Assembly: GCF_910591885.1 (NCBI RefSeq)
Contig: NW_025963548.1
Coordinates: 2,471,501-2,535,500 of the forward strand
Reading direction: 5' to 3'
DNA length: 64,000 nucleotides
From: Bombus terrestris
Taxonomy: Eukaryota > Arthropoda > Insecta > Hymenoptera > Apidae
Positions 1 through 12,421 of the stretch are shown here, piece after piece. The position numbers were made by a program, and so were the translations under genes. Each line of letters opens with the position of its first letter. Within the stretch, counting starts at the first letter, position 1. The notes beneath the pieces were generated by a model. The model was not told the origin of the DNA and did no database searches. It saw nothing but the letters and a program-made list of their open reading frames with translations.

Positions 1-270
1 AGGCTGGTGTGCGCTGCATTTGGCAAGAAATGTGGGGTACAAGTCACATCGAATTCTCGACATATTTGCCACAAAAACGGAGATACGCTGATTTGATTAT
101 TCGTGCATGAGTATCCACAATTGCAATTGCGCTGGATTTAACAATGGTCAGAATCGACATAGCGCAAACCGGCTGATGAGTAATACATTTGGCAGTACGA
201 CGCTAACTCGAATTGTGGACATATCTGCAACGGAATCGGAAATAGCTTGATTTGAATATTTAATCCTGAA
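1..270 (-). repeat. 168-bp satellite, minus orientation (end of array)
   Basis: Between one and two monomers of the satellite that fills most of the window. It carries the hallmark pieces on the minus strand: a 'GCCAAATACAGCGCACATCAGCC' type segment, 'ATATGTCGACAATTCGATG' and 'GTATCTCCG'. It is the inverted counterpart of the plus-strand satellite at about 39300-39560. Confidence 0.85.
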
Positions 271-410
271 AATGGAAAGCGCTAACAACTCTACTCTCAG
301 CAACGCTAAGACCTCTCACAACTCGACAACGCTAACAACTCCACTCTCAACAACGCTAACACCTCTCGCAACTCGACAGCGCTAACAACTCTACTCTTCG
401 ACTCCTCGAT
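271..410 (-). repeat. 50-bp minisatellite, inverted copy
   Basis: Tandem pieces built on 'GCTAACAACTC...CAACGCTAACACCTCTC' with a 50-bp period and alternating subtypes. This is the reverse complement of the longer array at 39066-39290, with fewer repeats here. Confidence 0.8.
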
Positions 411-665
411 TAACTCTGACCTCTCGACTCACTCTTATTTCTCGATCAACCGTTCAACGCTTCTCGATCAGCCAATCTTTAAAGTTACATCGTCCCCTAC
501 CATTAGCGTTAGTTTTTCCAACTCTCTAACCCCATTCTGTAAACGCTCCACAAGTACAAGGTGACTTTAGTCACATAGGCTTTCTCCCCGATGTAAACTA
601 ACAACCGAAGGACAGACGACATTGTTTTGATCGATTTCTAATGAGGCCTTTTCCTCACGTTACTA
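411..665 (-). other. Non-satellite spacer duplicated at 38791-39065
   Basis: No gene is visible. The sequence is the inverted, slightly diverged counterpart of 38791-39065 and separates the minisatellite from satellite monomers in both places, which shows that both belong to one duplicated block. Confidence 0.7.
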
Positions 666-1499
666 CAATATGTTGACTTGAATATTTAAGCCTGAATATG
701 CAAAACTGCAAATGCGCTGAGGTTGGCTGCGTCCACACGTTACATAACTCAAACCAGATAATATGCGCTGTATTTGGCAGCGAATATGGAGTATAACGCG
801 CTTCGTGCTGTCGGCATATTTGCAATGCAAACGGCTATACGATGATTTGAATAGTTAAGCATGAATATGCAAAACAGCAATTTTGCTGGATTTGACAGAG
901 CCCGGAGTTGACATAGTACAAACCTGCTGATGTGTGGTGCATATGACATCAGATGTGAAATGTAACGGACATCGAATTGTAGCGATGTGTGCAATAGAAA
1001 CGGAGATACATTCATTTGAATATTTTAACCTGAATATGCAAAACTACAATTACGCTGGATTTGACAGGGACCAGAGTTGACATAGCGCAAACCAGCTGAC
1101 ATGCAGTGCACATGACAGCAAATGTGACATATAACGCGCATCGAATTTTCCGAAAATGTTCCGTAGAAACGGACATACCATGATTTGAATATTTACGACT
1201 GCAAACGCAATACTACAATTGCGATGGATGTTTCAAGGACCAGATCTGATATAGCTGTAACCAGCTAATGTGCGGTGTATCTGAGTGCAAATATGAAGTG
1301 TAACGCGCTATTTATAGTCGAAATATATGCAATAGAAGCGGAGATACGTTTTTGTGAATATGTAAGCCTGAATATGCGCAACAGCAATTACGCTGTGTTT
1401 GACAGAGACCAGAGTTGACCGCAAACTTGCTGATGTGCGCTGGTTATGACATGGGATATGAAATATAACGGGCATCGCATTGTAGCCATTTGCGGCATA
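666..1499 (-). repeat. 168-bp satellite array, minus orientation
   Basis: About five diverged monomers ending where the 4.93-kb unit begins. The inverted counterpart is at about 37930-38790. Short open frames here are satellite-encoded and not genes. Confidence 0.85.
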
Positions 1500-1866
1500 G
1501 AAACGGAGATACATTCATTTGAATATGTTAACCTTAATTTGTAAAACTGCAATTACGCTTGATATGTCGAGGACCAGAGATGATATAATAGCACGAGCCA
1601 GCTGATGTGAGCTATATTTGGCAATGAGGAGTATATCTCGCATCTAATTGACGGCAAATCTCCAATCGCAGCGGTGATACGTTTTATTTAATATTCAATA
1701 ATGGGCCTGTTACGATACCGACAGTATTAGCGTGACTGAAACACATTGCCGTTTCAGCAAAACCATTTTATTTCAAGCTTCACTCTACAGTTCTGAATCC
1801 GGACCAGACCGTTTCAAGTTCTCGCAATAGCAAGCAGTCCAATTAAGGTACTTACACGAGTTAGAG

Positions 1867-2295
1867 TCAAATACATTTTATTGGTCCAACATCGATGGGG
1901 CGATCTCGCATCGAAATTTTCGGAGGACCGCGTAACCTTCCAACGACGACCGCCGTACGGACAGCGGATAAACTTATTTCGTGCCGTAGGTTGCCCTCAC
2001 CTCGTCCTCTACTTCTTGATTCTTGGTTGGTTGCTTTAGCGGCTGCAGGTCGGAGAAAGTGCATCTTGACCCGCTTTCTCGTATGTCGCATGTGACGTCT
2101 CACTTTCCGCCGTAGACACTTCTCGGATCTACATACGTTGAACGATTTGCGCGATACGAGCGCGGCGCTCTGCAGGGACGAGGGATCCAATTTTCGAAGT
2201 ATCAAGTGCGAAACCTCCAGTAGTTCGGAAATGATATCTACCTTACTTGGGACGAACAAACCAACGACGCGTGGTAGAGATCTAAAAAACTCCAT
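1867..2295 (-). CDS. Small F-box protein, copy 1 (probably impaired)
   Basis: Intronless frame of 142 codons. F-box proteins normally bind Skp1 in SCF ubiquitin ligases through an N-terminal F-box of about 40 residues. Here the F-box spans about residues 20-60 and is followed by an Arg-rich basic tail (RRHMRHTRKRVKM) and a conserved end (PPKISMRDRPIDVG); no substrate-binding repeats are seen. Compared with copies 2 and 4 it lacks one codon in the invariant Leu-Pro of the F-box and has Ser for the conserved Trp after VSRK, so Skp1 binding may be lost. The start is the ATG 29 bases after a TCAGT initiator. The stop comes two codons earlier than in copies 2 and 4. An AATAAA overlaps the last codons. 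The specific function is unknown. Confidence 0.65.
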   Translation of the reverse strand: MEFFRSLPRVVGLFVPSKVDIISELLEVSHLILRKLDPSSLQSAALVSRKSFNVCRSEKCLRRKVRRHMRHTRKRVKMHFLRPAAAKATNQESRSRGRGEGNLRHEISLSAVRTAVVVGRLRGPPKISMRDRPIDVGPIKCI

Positions 2296-2323
2296 GTTGC
2301 TTCTACTGTTGCGCGAGCACGAC

Positions 2324-2355
2324 TGACGGTCTGGCTAAGAGTGGAAGCTTATATA
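2324..2355 (-). promoter_or_regulatory. Core promoter of F-box copy 1 (TATA + Inr)
   Basis: On the minus strand TATATAAG starts 31 bases before the A of TCAGT, an arthropod-type initiator, and the ATG follows 29 bases after that A. This spacing is textbook for RNA polymerase II and is identical in all six F-box copies. Confidence 0.75.
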
Positions 2356-2540
2356 TGTGCTGTTCGTCACGGTGCACTGCGAGTTCCGGTTCCGGGTGAG
2401 AGTGCTGGTCAGGCAGAATCGATGGTATGTGCATGTATTTTCACTTACATCGGGTTCACATTATGATTACAGTTAGAGGCGCGAAACGAATCTTCATTTG
2501 GTTTAGACGTTGTAGTTATGCAATACAGCAGATATTTACT

Positions 2541-3511
2541 AGTGTAAATTTGATTGTTATATAATTTGACAAGTAGTCGTGGTAATTAGGTACTCGAGAA
2601 GCTAATGACAATAATCCTGGGTTCAATAACAAAGCCGCGGTCAACGGGATAACAGAATTCGTTTTCATCCTGATTCCAAGTTGTACCATACTTCCTTATC
2701 TACGGTATAGGTAGGACTGAACAAACTCTTTGTCAAAACATAGAATATCCAGCGAGTGTTAAGGCTCTTTGTTACTGGCTAATGTGACCTCAAGAGAGAA
2801 TGATTTTCCGGCACGATGATGCTGCAGTGGAAAACAATGATGGGTGTGTCTAAGGGCACCGGAACATCGGATTCGTGGAGAAAAGACTTCGCTCGGAAAG
2901 AGATTGATAGTGACGTTACTGTTAATTGGACAATTTCCATGTTGATGGTTAGAGAAGGATGCTAGTAGCCCTTGAGGGAACGTTGCTAGCGAGAAGCGTC
3001 GTCCGTGGAAAAATAGATTTCACCTATCATCCCGTAGTTGGAACGAAGACTGTTTGCCTGTTTAGGACTGTTAAGGACTTTAATTAACTAAATCTTAAGG
3101 TTTATAATGGGTCCTCAGGCTAGCTAAACATATACTGTTGAGATGCGTTGACATCTGGCAAGCATCTTATCCGACAGATAGAGTCTGCGTGTGGCGAGAC
3201 ACCGGACAGAAACCGTTGGAATGTTTACTGTCACGTGCCGCTACGATTATTTCATTTAAGGACAGCTATAGAATTACTCCATGCCTTTATTAGACAAAAC
3301 GTTCATCCCTTGACCGCGGCTACGTTCGGTGACTGGTTGTCGCCTCGAGGCCAATTGCAGTATCACAAGTTTCGAACAATTAGAATCGGACTGGATGGCT
3401 ACAATTGTTGAATTACTGCTATGGTAGAATATAGATTACAATGTTACGGGATTTTCCCAAAATTCCAAACGGAACGTTCCCGTGATATTTCATCTCCGAC
3501 TTATATTTATG
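2541..3511 (-). repeat. Module R (LTR-like) upstream of F-box copy 1
   Basis: Non-coding module of about 970 bases, present at the same place upstream of F-box copies 2, 4 and 6, truncated in U5 and U3, and found as diverged stand-alone copies at 18083-18790 and 25536-26524. The outer end reads CATAAATATAAATCGGAGATG on the strand of the F-box gene. The diverged copy ends with a CAATAAA motif, which makes an LTR origin plausible but unproven. Confidence 0.6.
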
Positions 3512-6500
3512 CTTGATCTGTCTGGGACCAGTGCAGATATAGCGCGAACTGGCTGGTAAGCGATGTATTTGGCAAGGAATGTGGAGTACCAGGCACATCG
3601 AATTGTCGACATATCAGCAACAGCAACGGAGATACGTGGAGTTGAATATTTGAGTCTGAATCTGCAAAACAACAATTACACTGCATATAACAGAGACCAG
3701 AGTCGATGTTCTGCCGCGCAACACATCTGCACTCAATCCCGCGCGGCTTGACAGCCAACGGTCCACGTGCCATCCTTCGAATCCTCCATAGGCCCAAGGA
3801 CCCACCATAAAGATGAAATCCTAGCTGCATTGTTCGCACATATGGTCTAAGTCAATCTGTTTGTGAGAAAAGACTTTTTAACTCTAGAAGTGTTGTCGGT
3901 CGGTTTTTAGAAAGGTCCTTGGGTTTATTACGCGCTGTTAAGAATTACGGAGAAAGCGGGTAGTGGCCTAACGAAAAATGCGGACATCTACCTAACGGAA
4001 AATCTGAGTTTTCCCATAAACAATGTCGCCTAGGACCCACGTTGGTAGGAGGCTTCTTCCTCCTCTCTTCCTTCCTAACATTAGTCATAACCAATCGGCA
4101 TCGCGGATCATTGCCCTCACTTTCCTAACAATGTAAGCATCGAATCCGCGTTCTTCGTTCAAAGGGCACAACCATACCGAGCTCCGTACTCACATCAGAA
4201 TAAACTTTAGAGTTACATCATCTCTCACGGTGACTAGAGTTCCTGTAATCCCTACAACTCTCACCGTTCCTATATCTCTAAGAGCCTCCTATTTCTCTCA
4301 CAGTATCCAGAAGTCCGACAGCTCCCACAGCTCTCACGGACCTAGAGCTCCTATAGCTCACATTCTCATCTAAGAATAATCCTTCTCTTCGTTATCTGTA
4401 TCTTAAGCAACGGCGTTCTTACTCAGTGTGATTGTATAAATCGTTGGAGATACATATATTTTTTATAACTTTGTGACTCCCAGTGTTATACCACAACGAC
4501 TACACCTATTATCCTAAGCGAAATACGGTGATCGAACAATTCGTGGTGTCGATTATTCCAATCGTAACTGGAATTTACGACTCCCATTGACGCGTATTCA
4601 AACGACCGCATCTCCCCGCGATAGCTCGAAAATACAGTCGACATAGCGCAAACCGGATAAGTACTGTATTTGGCTGTAATTGTGGAGTATAGCGCGCATC
4701 GCATTTGCGACATGTATCCAATAGCAGCGCTGATACGTTGGTTTGAACATTTAGGCATGAATATGCAAAACAGAAATTACGCTGAATCTGTCAGTGACCA
4801 GAGAAGACATAAGACAGAAGAGAAGATAGAATCGGAAAATGTGCTCTGTGCTCACCAGAAAATCAGGAGCATAACGCTCACCGAATTGTCGTCATATCTG
4901 CCGTAGAAACGAAGATACGTTGCTTTCGATATTCAAGCATGAATATGCTAAACTGCAATTATGGTGTATTTAACAGGGACAAGGGTGAACAAAACGCTAA
5001 CCTACTGATGTGCGCTGTATATGACATCAGATGTGAAATATAACGCGCACCGAATTGTCTGTAAGAGTGCCATAGAATCAGAGATTCGTTGATTCGAATA
5101 TTTAATACTGAATATGCAAAACTGCAAATACGCAGGGTTCGGCTGGGTCCCGATTTTACATGCATCAAACGGGATAACGTGCACTGTGTTTGGCAGCAAA
5201 TTTGGAGTATAACGAGCCTCTAATTGTAGCCATATGTAAAGTAGAATCGGAGATACGTCGGTTTGAATACTTAATCCTGAATATACGAAACTGCAACTAC
5301 GCTGGATCTGGCTGGGTCCAGATTTTACATAGCGTAAACCGTATGATGTGCACTGTACTTGGCATCAGATGTGGAATATAACGCGCATCGTATGGCCAAT
5401 GTTTCTGCAAAACAAGCGGAGATACCTTCATTCGAATATGTAAGCATCAATATCCAAAACTGCAATCACGCTGGATTTCTCCGAGTCCAGTCTTGACAGT
5501 GTGCAAACGGGCTGATGTGTGCTGTATTTGGCAGCAAATATGCAGTATTACGTACATCCTATTGTCGACGTACCTACAATGGATACGGAGGTACTTTCAC
5601 TTGAATAACTAGGCTTGAATATGCAAAACTACAAATACGCTGGATTTGACTCGGTCCGGATTTAACACGGCTTAAACCAGATGAAGCGCTCTGCGTATGG
5701 CAGTCAATGTGGAATATAGCGCGCATCGTATTGTCGACATATGTGCTATGGAATCGGAGTCACGTTGATTTGAATATTTAAGCCTGAACATACAAAATTG
5801 CATTTGGGCTGGATTTTGCAGGGACCAGAGTTTACGCAGCGCAAGCGAGCTGATGGGCAATATAACTACAGCAAATGCGGAGTACAAAGCGTATGGAATT
5901 GTCGACATATGTGCAAAAGAAGCGGCGAAGCTTTGAATGCAATATTTAAGCATTAACAATAAAAACTACAATTACGCTGGATTTTACAGGGTCCAGAGTT
6001 GACATAGCACAGACCGGCTGATTTGGCATCTTATGTGGAGTATTCTGCGCATCGAATAGGCGACATAGAAACCAAGATACGTTCATTTGAATATGTAATA
6101 TTTGAATATTTCGCCAGGAAATGCATAATTGCAAATACCCTGAGTTTGGCTGCGCCCACACGTTACATAACTCAAACCAGATAATATGCATTGTGTTTGG
6201 CAGCAAAAGTGGCGTATATCGCGCATCGAATTGTCGGCATATCTGCAATGCAAACGGCGATACGGTGATTTGAATGATTAATCATGAATATGTAAAGCAG
6301 CAATTTCGCTAGGTTTGACAGAGACCGGAGTTGACATGGTACAAACCAGCAGATGTGCGGTGCACATGACATCGGATGTGAAATGTAACGGATATCGCTT
6401 TGTCGCCATATGTGCAATAGAAACGGAGATACATTCATTTGAATATGTTAACCTTAATTTGTAAAACTGCAATTACGCTTGATATGTCGAGGACCAGAGA

Positions 6501-6784
6501 TGATATAATAGCACGAACCAGCTGATGTGAGCTGTATTTGGCAGGCAATGAGGAGTATATCTCGCATCTAATTGACGGCAAATCTCCAATCGCAGCGGTG
6601 ATACGTTTTATTTAATATTCAATAATGGGTCTGTTACGATACCGATAGTATTAGCGTGACTGAAACACATTGCCGTCTCAGTAAAACCATTTTATTTCAA
6701 GCTTCACGCTACAGTTCTGAATCCGGACAAGACCGTTTCAAGTTCTCCCAAGAGCAAGCAGTCAAATTAAGGTACTTACACGAG

Positions 6785-7222
6785 TTAGAGTCTAATACAT
6801 TTTATTGGTCCAACATCGATGGGGCGATCTCGCATCGAAATTTTCGGAGGACCGCGTAACCTTCCAACGACGACCGCCGTACGAGCAGCGGATAAACTTA
6901 TTTCCTGCCTTAGGTTGCCCTCACCACGTCCTCTACTTCTTGATTCTTGGTTGGTAGCTTTAGCGGCTGCAGGTCCGAGAAATTGCATCTTGACCCGCTT
7001 TCTCGTATGTCGCATGTGACGTCTCACTTTCCACCGTAGACACTTGTCGGATCTACATACGTTGAACCATTTGCGCGAGACAAGCGCGGCGCTCTGCAGG
7101 GACGAGGGATCCAATTTTCGAAGTATCAAGTGCGAAACCTCCAGTGGTAGTTCGGAAATGATATCTACCTTACTTGGCACGAACAAACCAACGACGCGTA
7201 GTAGAGATCTAAAAAACTCCAT
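6785..7222 (-). CDS. Small F-box protein, copy 2 (intact)
   Basis: Intact intronless frame of 145 codons. Residues 25-60 match the F-box pattern: LP at 25-26, the hydrophobic run LILRKLDP, AALVSRKW with Trp52, then a basic stretch. Residues 62-80 are Arg/Lys-rich, and the rest is Ser/Arg-rich with a conserved PPKISMRDRPIDVG near the end. By family knowledge the likely role is a Skp1-binding adaptor of an SCF ubiquitin ligase; the substrate is unknown and no WD40, LRR or zinc-binding region follows. The length is short for the family. The start is fixed by the promoter 29 bases upstream. TTTATT at 6801-6806 supplies AATAAA on the coding strand, overlapping the last codons. It differs from copy 4 by only a few residues. 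Confidence 0.75.
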   Translation of the reverse strand: MEFFRSLLRVVGLFVPSKVDIISELPLEVSHLILRKLDPSSLQSAALVSRKWFNVCRSDKCLRWKVRRHMRHTRKRVKMQFLGPAAAKATNQESRSRGRGEGNLRQEISLSAARTAVVVGRLRGPPKISMRDRPIDVGPIKCIRL

Positions 7223-7250
7223 GTTGCTTCTACTGTTGCGCGAGCACGAC

Positions 7251-7282
7251 TGACGGTCTGGCTAAGAGTGGAGGCTTATATA
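7251..7282 (-). promoter_or_regulatory. Core promoter of F-box copy 2 (TATA + Inr)
   Basis: TATATAAG occupies 7275-7282 on the minus strand and the TCAGT initiator has its +1 A at 7251, giving -31 spacing. A small insertion just upstream of the TATA element relative to copy 1 leaves the spacing untouched. Confidence 0.75.
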
Positions 7283-7470
7283 AGAAGTGCTGTTCGTCAC
7301 GGTGCACTGCGAGTTCCGGTTCCGGGTGAGAGTCCTGGTCAGGCAGAATCGATGGTATGTGCATGTATTTTCACTTACATCGGGTTCACATTATGATTAC
7401 AGTTAGAGGCGCGAAACGAATCTTCATTTGGTTTAGACGTTGAAGTTATGCAATAGAGCAGATATTTACT

Positions 7471-8441
7471 AGTGTAAATTTGATTGTTATATAATTTGAC
7501 AAGTAGTCGTGGTAATTAGGTACTCGAGAAGCTAATGACAATAATCCTGGGTTCAATAACAAAGCCGCGGTCAACGGGATAACAGAATTCGTTTTCATCC
7601 TGATTCCAAGTTGTACCATACTTCCTTATCTACGGTATAGGTAGGACTGAACAAACTCTTTGTCAAAACATAGAATATCCAGCGAGTGTTAAGGCTCTTT
7701 GTTACTGGCTAATGTGACCTCAAGAGAGAATGATTTTCCGGCACGATGATGCTGCAGTGGAAAACAATGATGGGTGTGTCTAAGGGCACCGGAACATCGG
7801 ATTCGTGGAGAAAAGACTTCGCTCGGAAAGAGATTGATAGTGACGTTACTGTTAATTGGACAATTTCCATGTTGATGGTTAGAGAAGGATGCTAGTAGCC
7901 CTTGAGGGAACGTTGCTAGCGAGAAGCGTCGTCCGTGGAAAAATAGATTTCACCTATCATCCCGTAGTTGGAACGAAGACTGTTTGCCTGTTTAGGACTG
8001 TTAAGGACTTTAATTAACTAAATCTTAAGGTTTATAATGGGTCCTCAGGCTAGCTAAACATATACTGTTGAGATGCGTTGACATCTGGCAAGCATCTTAT
8101 CCGACAGATAGAGTCTGCGTGTGGCGAGACACGGGACAGAAACCGTTGGAATGTTTACTGTCACGTGCCGCTACGATTACTTCATTTAAGGACAGCTATA
8201 GAATTACTCCATGCCTTTAATAGATAAAACGTTCATCCCTTGACCGCGGCTACGTTCGGTGACTGGTTGTCGCCTCGAGGCCAATTGCAGTATCACAAGT
8301 TTCGAACAATTAGAATCGGACTGGATGGCTACAATTGTTGAATTACTGCTATGGTAGAATATAGATTACAATGTTACGGGATTTTCCCAAAATTCCAAAC
8401 GGAACGTTCCCGTGATATTTCATCTCCGACTTATATTTATG
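7471..8441 (-). repeat. Module R upstream of F-box copy 2
   Basis: Nearly identical to 2541-3511. It contains no convincing gene; short frames here are not preserved in the diverged R copies. Confidence 0.6.
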
Positions 8442-11400
8442 CTTGATCTGTCTGGGACCAGTGCAGATATAGCGCGAACTGGCTGGTAAGCGATGTATTT
8501 GGCAAGGAATGTGGAGTACCAGGCACATCGAATTGTCGACATATCAGCAACAGCAACGGACATACGTGGAGTTGAATATTTGAGTCTGAATCTGCAAAAC
8601 AACAATTACACTGCATATAACAGAGACCAGAGTCGATGTTCTGCCGCGCAACACATCTGCACTCAATCCCGCGCGGCTTGACAGCCAACGGTCCACGTGC
8701 CATCCTTCGAATCCTCCATAGGCCCAAGGACCCACCATAAAGATGAAATCCTAGCTGCATTGTTCGCACATATGGTCTAAGTCAATCTGTTTGTGAGAAA
8801 AGACTTTTTAACTCTAGAAGTGTTGTCGGTCGGTTTTTAGTAAGGTCCTTGGGTTTATTACGCGCTGTTAAGAATTACGGAGAAAGCGGGTAGTGGCCTA
8901 ACGAAAAATGCGGACATCTACCTAACGGAAAATCTGAGTTTTCCCATAAACAATGTCGCCTAGGACCCACGTTGGTAGGAGGCTTCTTCCTCCTCTCTTC
9001 CTTCCTAACATTAGTCATAACCAATCGGCATCGCGGATCATTGCCCTCACTTTCCTAACTAACAATGTAAGCATCGAATCCGCGTTCTTCGTTCAAAGGG
9101 CACAACCATACCGAGCTCCGTACTCACATCAGAATAAACTTTAGAGTTACATCATCTCTCACGGTGACTAGAGTTCCTGCAATCCCTACAACTCTCACCG
9201 TTCCTATATCTCTAAGAGCCTCCTATTTCTCTCACAGTATCCAGAAGTCCGACAGCTCCCACAGCTCTCACGGACCTAGAGCTCCTATAGCTCACATTCT
9301 CATCTAAGAATAATCCTTCTCTTCGTTATCTGTATCTTAAGCAACGGCGTTCTTACTCAGTGTGATTGTATAAATCGTTGGAGATACATATATTTTTTAT
9401 AACTTTGTGACTCCCAGTGTTATACCACAACGACTACACCTATTATCCTAAGCGAAATACGGTGATCGAACAATTCGTGGTGTCGATTATTCCAATCGTA
9501 ACGGGAATTTACGACTACCATTGACGCGTATTCAAACGACCGCATCTCCCCGCGATAGCTCGAAAATACAGTCGACATAGCGCAAACCGGATAAGTACTG
9601 TATTTGGCTGTAATTGTGGAGTATAGCGCGCATCGCATTTGCGACATGTATCCAATAGCAGCGCTGATACGTTGGTTTGAACATTTAGGCATGAATATGC
9701 AAAACAGAAATTACGCTGAATCTGTCAGTGACCAGAGAAGACATAAGACAGAAGAGAAGATAGAATCGGAAAATGTGCTCTGTGCTCACCAGAAAATCAG
9801 GAGCATAACGCTCACCGAATTGTCGTCATATCTGCCGTGGAAACGAAGATACGTTGCTTTCGATATTCAAGCATGAATATGCTAAACTGCAATTATGGTG
9901 TATTTGACATGGACAAGGGTGAACAAAACGCTAACCTACTGATGTGCGCTGTATATGACATCAGATGTGAAATATAACGCGCACCGAATTGTCTGTAAGT
10001 GTGCCATAGAAACGGAGATTCGTTGATTCGAATATTTAATACTGAATATGCAAAACTGCAAATACGCAGGGTTCGGCTGGGTCCCGATTTTACATGCATC
10101 AAACGGGATAACGTGCACTGTGTTTGGCAGCAAATTTGGAGTATAACGAGCCTCTAATTGTAGCCATATGTGAAGTAGAATCGGAGATACGTCGGTTTGA
10201 ATACTTAACCCTGAATATACGAAACTGCAACTACGCTGGATCTGGCTGGGTCCAGATTTTACATAGCGTAAACCGTATGATGAGCACTGTACTTGGCATC
10301 AGATGTGGAATATAACGCGCATCGTATGGCCAATGTTTCTGCAAAACAAGCGGAGATACCTTCATTCGAATATGTAAGCATTAATATCCAAAACTGCAAT
10401 CACGCTGGATTTCTCTGGGTCCAGTCTTGACAGTGTGCAAACGGGCTGATGTGTGCTGTATTTGGCAGCAAATATGCAGTATTACGTACATCCTATTGTC
10501 GACGTACCTACAATGGATACGGAGGTACTTTCACTTGAAAAACTAGGCTTGAATATGCAAAACTACAAATACGCTGGATTTGACTCGGTCCGGATATAAC
10601 ACGGCTTAAACCAGATGAAGCGCTCTGCGTATGGCAGTCAATGTGGAATATAGCGCGCATCGTATTGTCGACATATGTGCTATGGAATCGGAGTCACGTT
10701 GCTTTGAATATTTAAGCCTGAACATACAAAATTGCATTTGGGTTGGATTTTGTAGGGACCAGAGTTTACGCAGCGCAAGCGAGCTGATGGGCAATGTAAC
10801 TACAGCAAATGCCGAGTACAAGGCGTATGGAATTGTCGACATATGTGCAAAAGAAGCGGCGAAGCTTTGAATGCAATATTTAAGCATTAACAATAAAAAC
10901 TACAATTACGCTGGATTTTACAGGGTCCAGAGTTGACATAGCACAGACCGGCTGATTTGGCATCTTATGTGGAGTATTCTGCGCATCGAATAGGCGACAT
11001 AGAAACCAAGATACGTTCATTTGAATATGTAATATTTGAATATTTCGCCTGAAAATGCATAATTGCAAATACGCTGAGTTTGGCTGCGGACACACGTTAC
11101 ATAACTCAAACCAGATAATATGCATTGTGTTTGGCAGCAAAAGTGGCGTATATCGCGCATCGAATTGTCGGCATATCTGCAATGCAAACGGCGATACGGT
11201 GATTTGAATGATTAATCATGAATATGTAAAGCAGCAATTTCGCTAGGTTTGACAGAGACCGGAGTTGACATGGTACAAACCAGCAGATGTGCGGTGCACA
11301 TGACATCGGATGTGAAATGTAACGGGCATCGCTTTGTCGCCATATGTGCAATAGAAACGGAGATACATTCATTTGAATATGTTAACCTTAATTTGTAAAA

Positions 11401-11718
11401 CTGCAATTACGCTTGATATGTCTAGGACCAGAGATGATATAATAGCACGAACCAGCTGATGTGAGCTGTATTTGGCAGGCAATGAGGAGTATATCTCGCA
11501 TCTAATTGACGGCAAATCTCCAATCGCAGCGGTGATACGTTTTATTTAATATTCAATAATGGGCCTGTTACGATACCGATAGTATTAGCGTGACTGAAAC
11601 ACATTGCCGTCTCAGTAAAACCATTTTATTTCAAGCTTCACGCTACAGTTCTGAATGCGGACAAGACCGTTTCAAGTTCTCGCAAGAGCAAGCAGTCAAA
11701 TTAAGGTACTTACACGAG

Positions 11719-12157
11719 TTAGAGTCTAATACATTTTATTGGTCCAACATCGATGGGGCGATCTCGCATCGAAATTTTCGGAGGACCGCGTAACCTTCCA
11801 ACGACGACCGCCGTACGAGCAGCGGATAAACTTATTTCCTGCCTTAGGTTGCCCTCACCACGTCCTCTATTTCTTGATTCTTGGTTGGTAGCTTTAGCGG
11901 CTGCAGGTCCGAGAAATTGCATCTTGACCCGCTTTCTCGTATGTCGCATGTGACGTCTCACTTTCCACCGTAGACACTTGTCGGATCTACATACGTTGAA
12001 CCATTTGCGCGAGACAAGCGCGGCGCTCTGCAGGGACGAGGGATCCAATTTTCGAAGTATCAAGTGCGAAACCTCCACTGGTAGTTCGGAAATGATATCT
12101 ACCTTACTTGGGACGAACAAACCAACGACGCGTATTAGAGATCTAAAGAAACTCCAT
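11719..12157 (-). pseudogene. F-box protein, copy 3, frameshifted at codon 4-5
   Basis: Same gene as copy 2, but one extra base in the T-run after ATGGAGTTT turns codon 5 into a stop. The frame downstream (11719-12120) remains fully open and includes the complete F-box with Leu-Pro and Trp and the basic tail, so only the first 12 or so codons are lost. Translation could only resume at a non-ATG codon (TTG near 12120) or at a later Met. The same extra base is shared with copies 5 and 6. Confidence 0.75.
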
Positions 12158-12185
12158 GTTGCTTCTATTGTGGCGCGAGTACGAC

Positions 12186-12217
12186 TGACGGTTTGGCTGA
12201 GAGTGAATTCTTATATA
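12186..12217 (-). promoter_or_regulatory. Core promoter of F-box copy 3
   Basis: TATATAAG at 12210-12217 (minus), TCAGT +1 at 12186, and ATG at 12157. The promoter is intact although the reading frame is broken. Confidence 0.7.
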
Positions 12218-12421
12218 TGTGCCGTTCGTCACGGTGCACTGCGAGTTCCGACTCCGGTGAGAGTCCTGGACAGTCAGAATCGATCGCATGTGCATGTATC
12301 TTCATATGGATCGGGTTCACATTATGATTAGTGTTAGATGCGTGAAACGAATCTTCATTTGGATTAGACGTTGTTGCTATGCAATAGAGCAGATATTCAC
12401 TAGTGCGAATTTGATTTGAGG

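Larger units (their letters stand above)
1500..6419 (-). repeat. 4.93-kb composite repeat unit, copy U1
   Basis: First of two complete head-to-tail units. Reading along the plus strand it holds satellite (1500-1720), an F-box gene (1867-2295, minus), module R (2541-3511), one satellite monomer (about 3520-3720), module S (about 3801-4115), a 72-bp repeat segment in one copy (about 4200-4370), module T (about 4480-4640) and about ten satellite monomers (4640-6419). Matching landmarks recur 4918-4934 bases later in U2, with only scattered single-base differences by eye, so the tandem duplication looks recent or homogenised. Confidence 0.9.
6420..11353 (-). repeat. 4.93-kb composite repeat unit, copy U2
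   Basis: Second complete unit, in the same order as U1. The F-box gene at 6785-7222 is intact. R is at 7471-8441, S at about 8731-9045, T at about 9414-9570, and satellite at 9575-11353. The spacing to U1 landmarks is 4930-4934 bases. Both units are on the same strand. Confidence 0.9.
11354..12421 (-). repeat. 4.93-kb composite repeat unit, partial copy U3
   Basis: Third head-to-tail unit, cut short after the F-box promoter region by a Gypsy LTR that begins at 12422. It carries satellite, a frameshifted F-box copy and about 200 bases of upstream DNA. Its continuation beyond the Gypsy remnant is at 16268-17086. The inverted counterpart of the whole block is at 35282-38000. Confidence 0.85.

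Noticed and set aside
1867..2295. Assignment of the F-box genes to the Emi1/Rca1 (FBXO5) family
   Set aside because: The F-box and basic tail are loosely reminiscent, but there are no zinc-binding cysteines and the protein is too short; no gene symbol is given.
3148..3411. 87-codon frame in module R (MTSGKHLIRQIESACGE...) repeated in several units
   Set aside because: Not open in diverged R copies at 18083 and 25536, and no domain is recognised; treated as non-coding.
4959..6438. Series of 60-100 codon frames with similar peptides (QICRQFDARYTP..., LPNT..., KYSN) in many places
   Set aside because: They recur in every satellite block because the monomer is about 56 codons long; monomers differ freely and no promoter or conserved start exists.
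6819..7019. Antisense 66-codon frame (MGRSRIEIFGGPRN...) opposite each F-box gene
   Set aside because: It is fully inside the F-box coding region on the other strand; its conservation is explained by the F-box frame.
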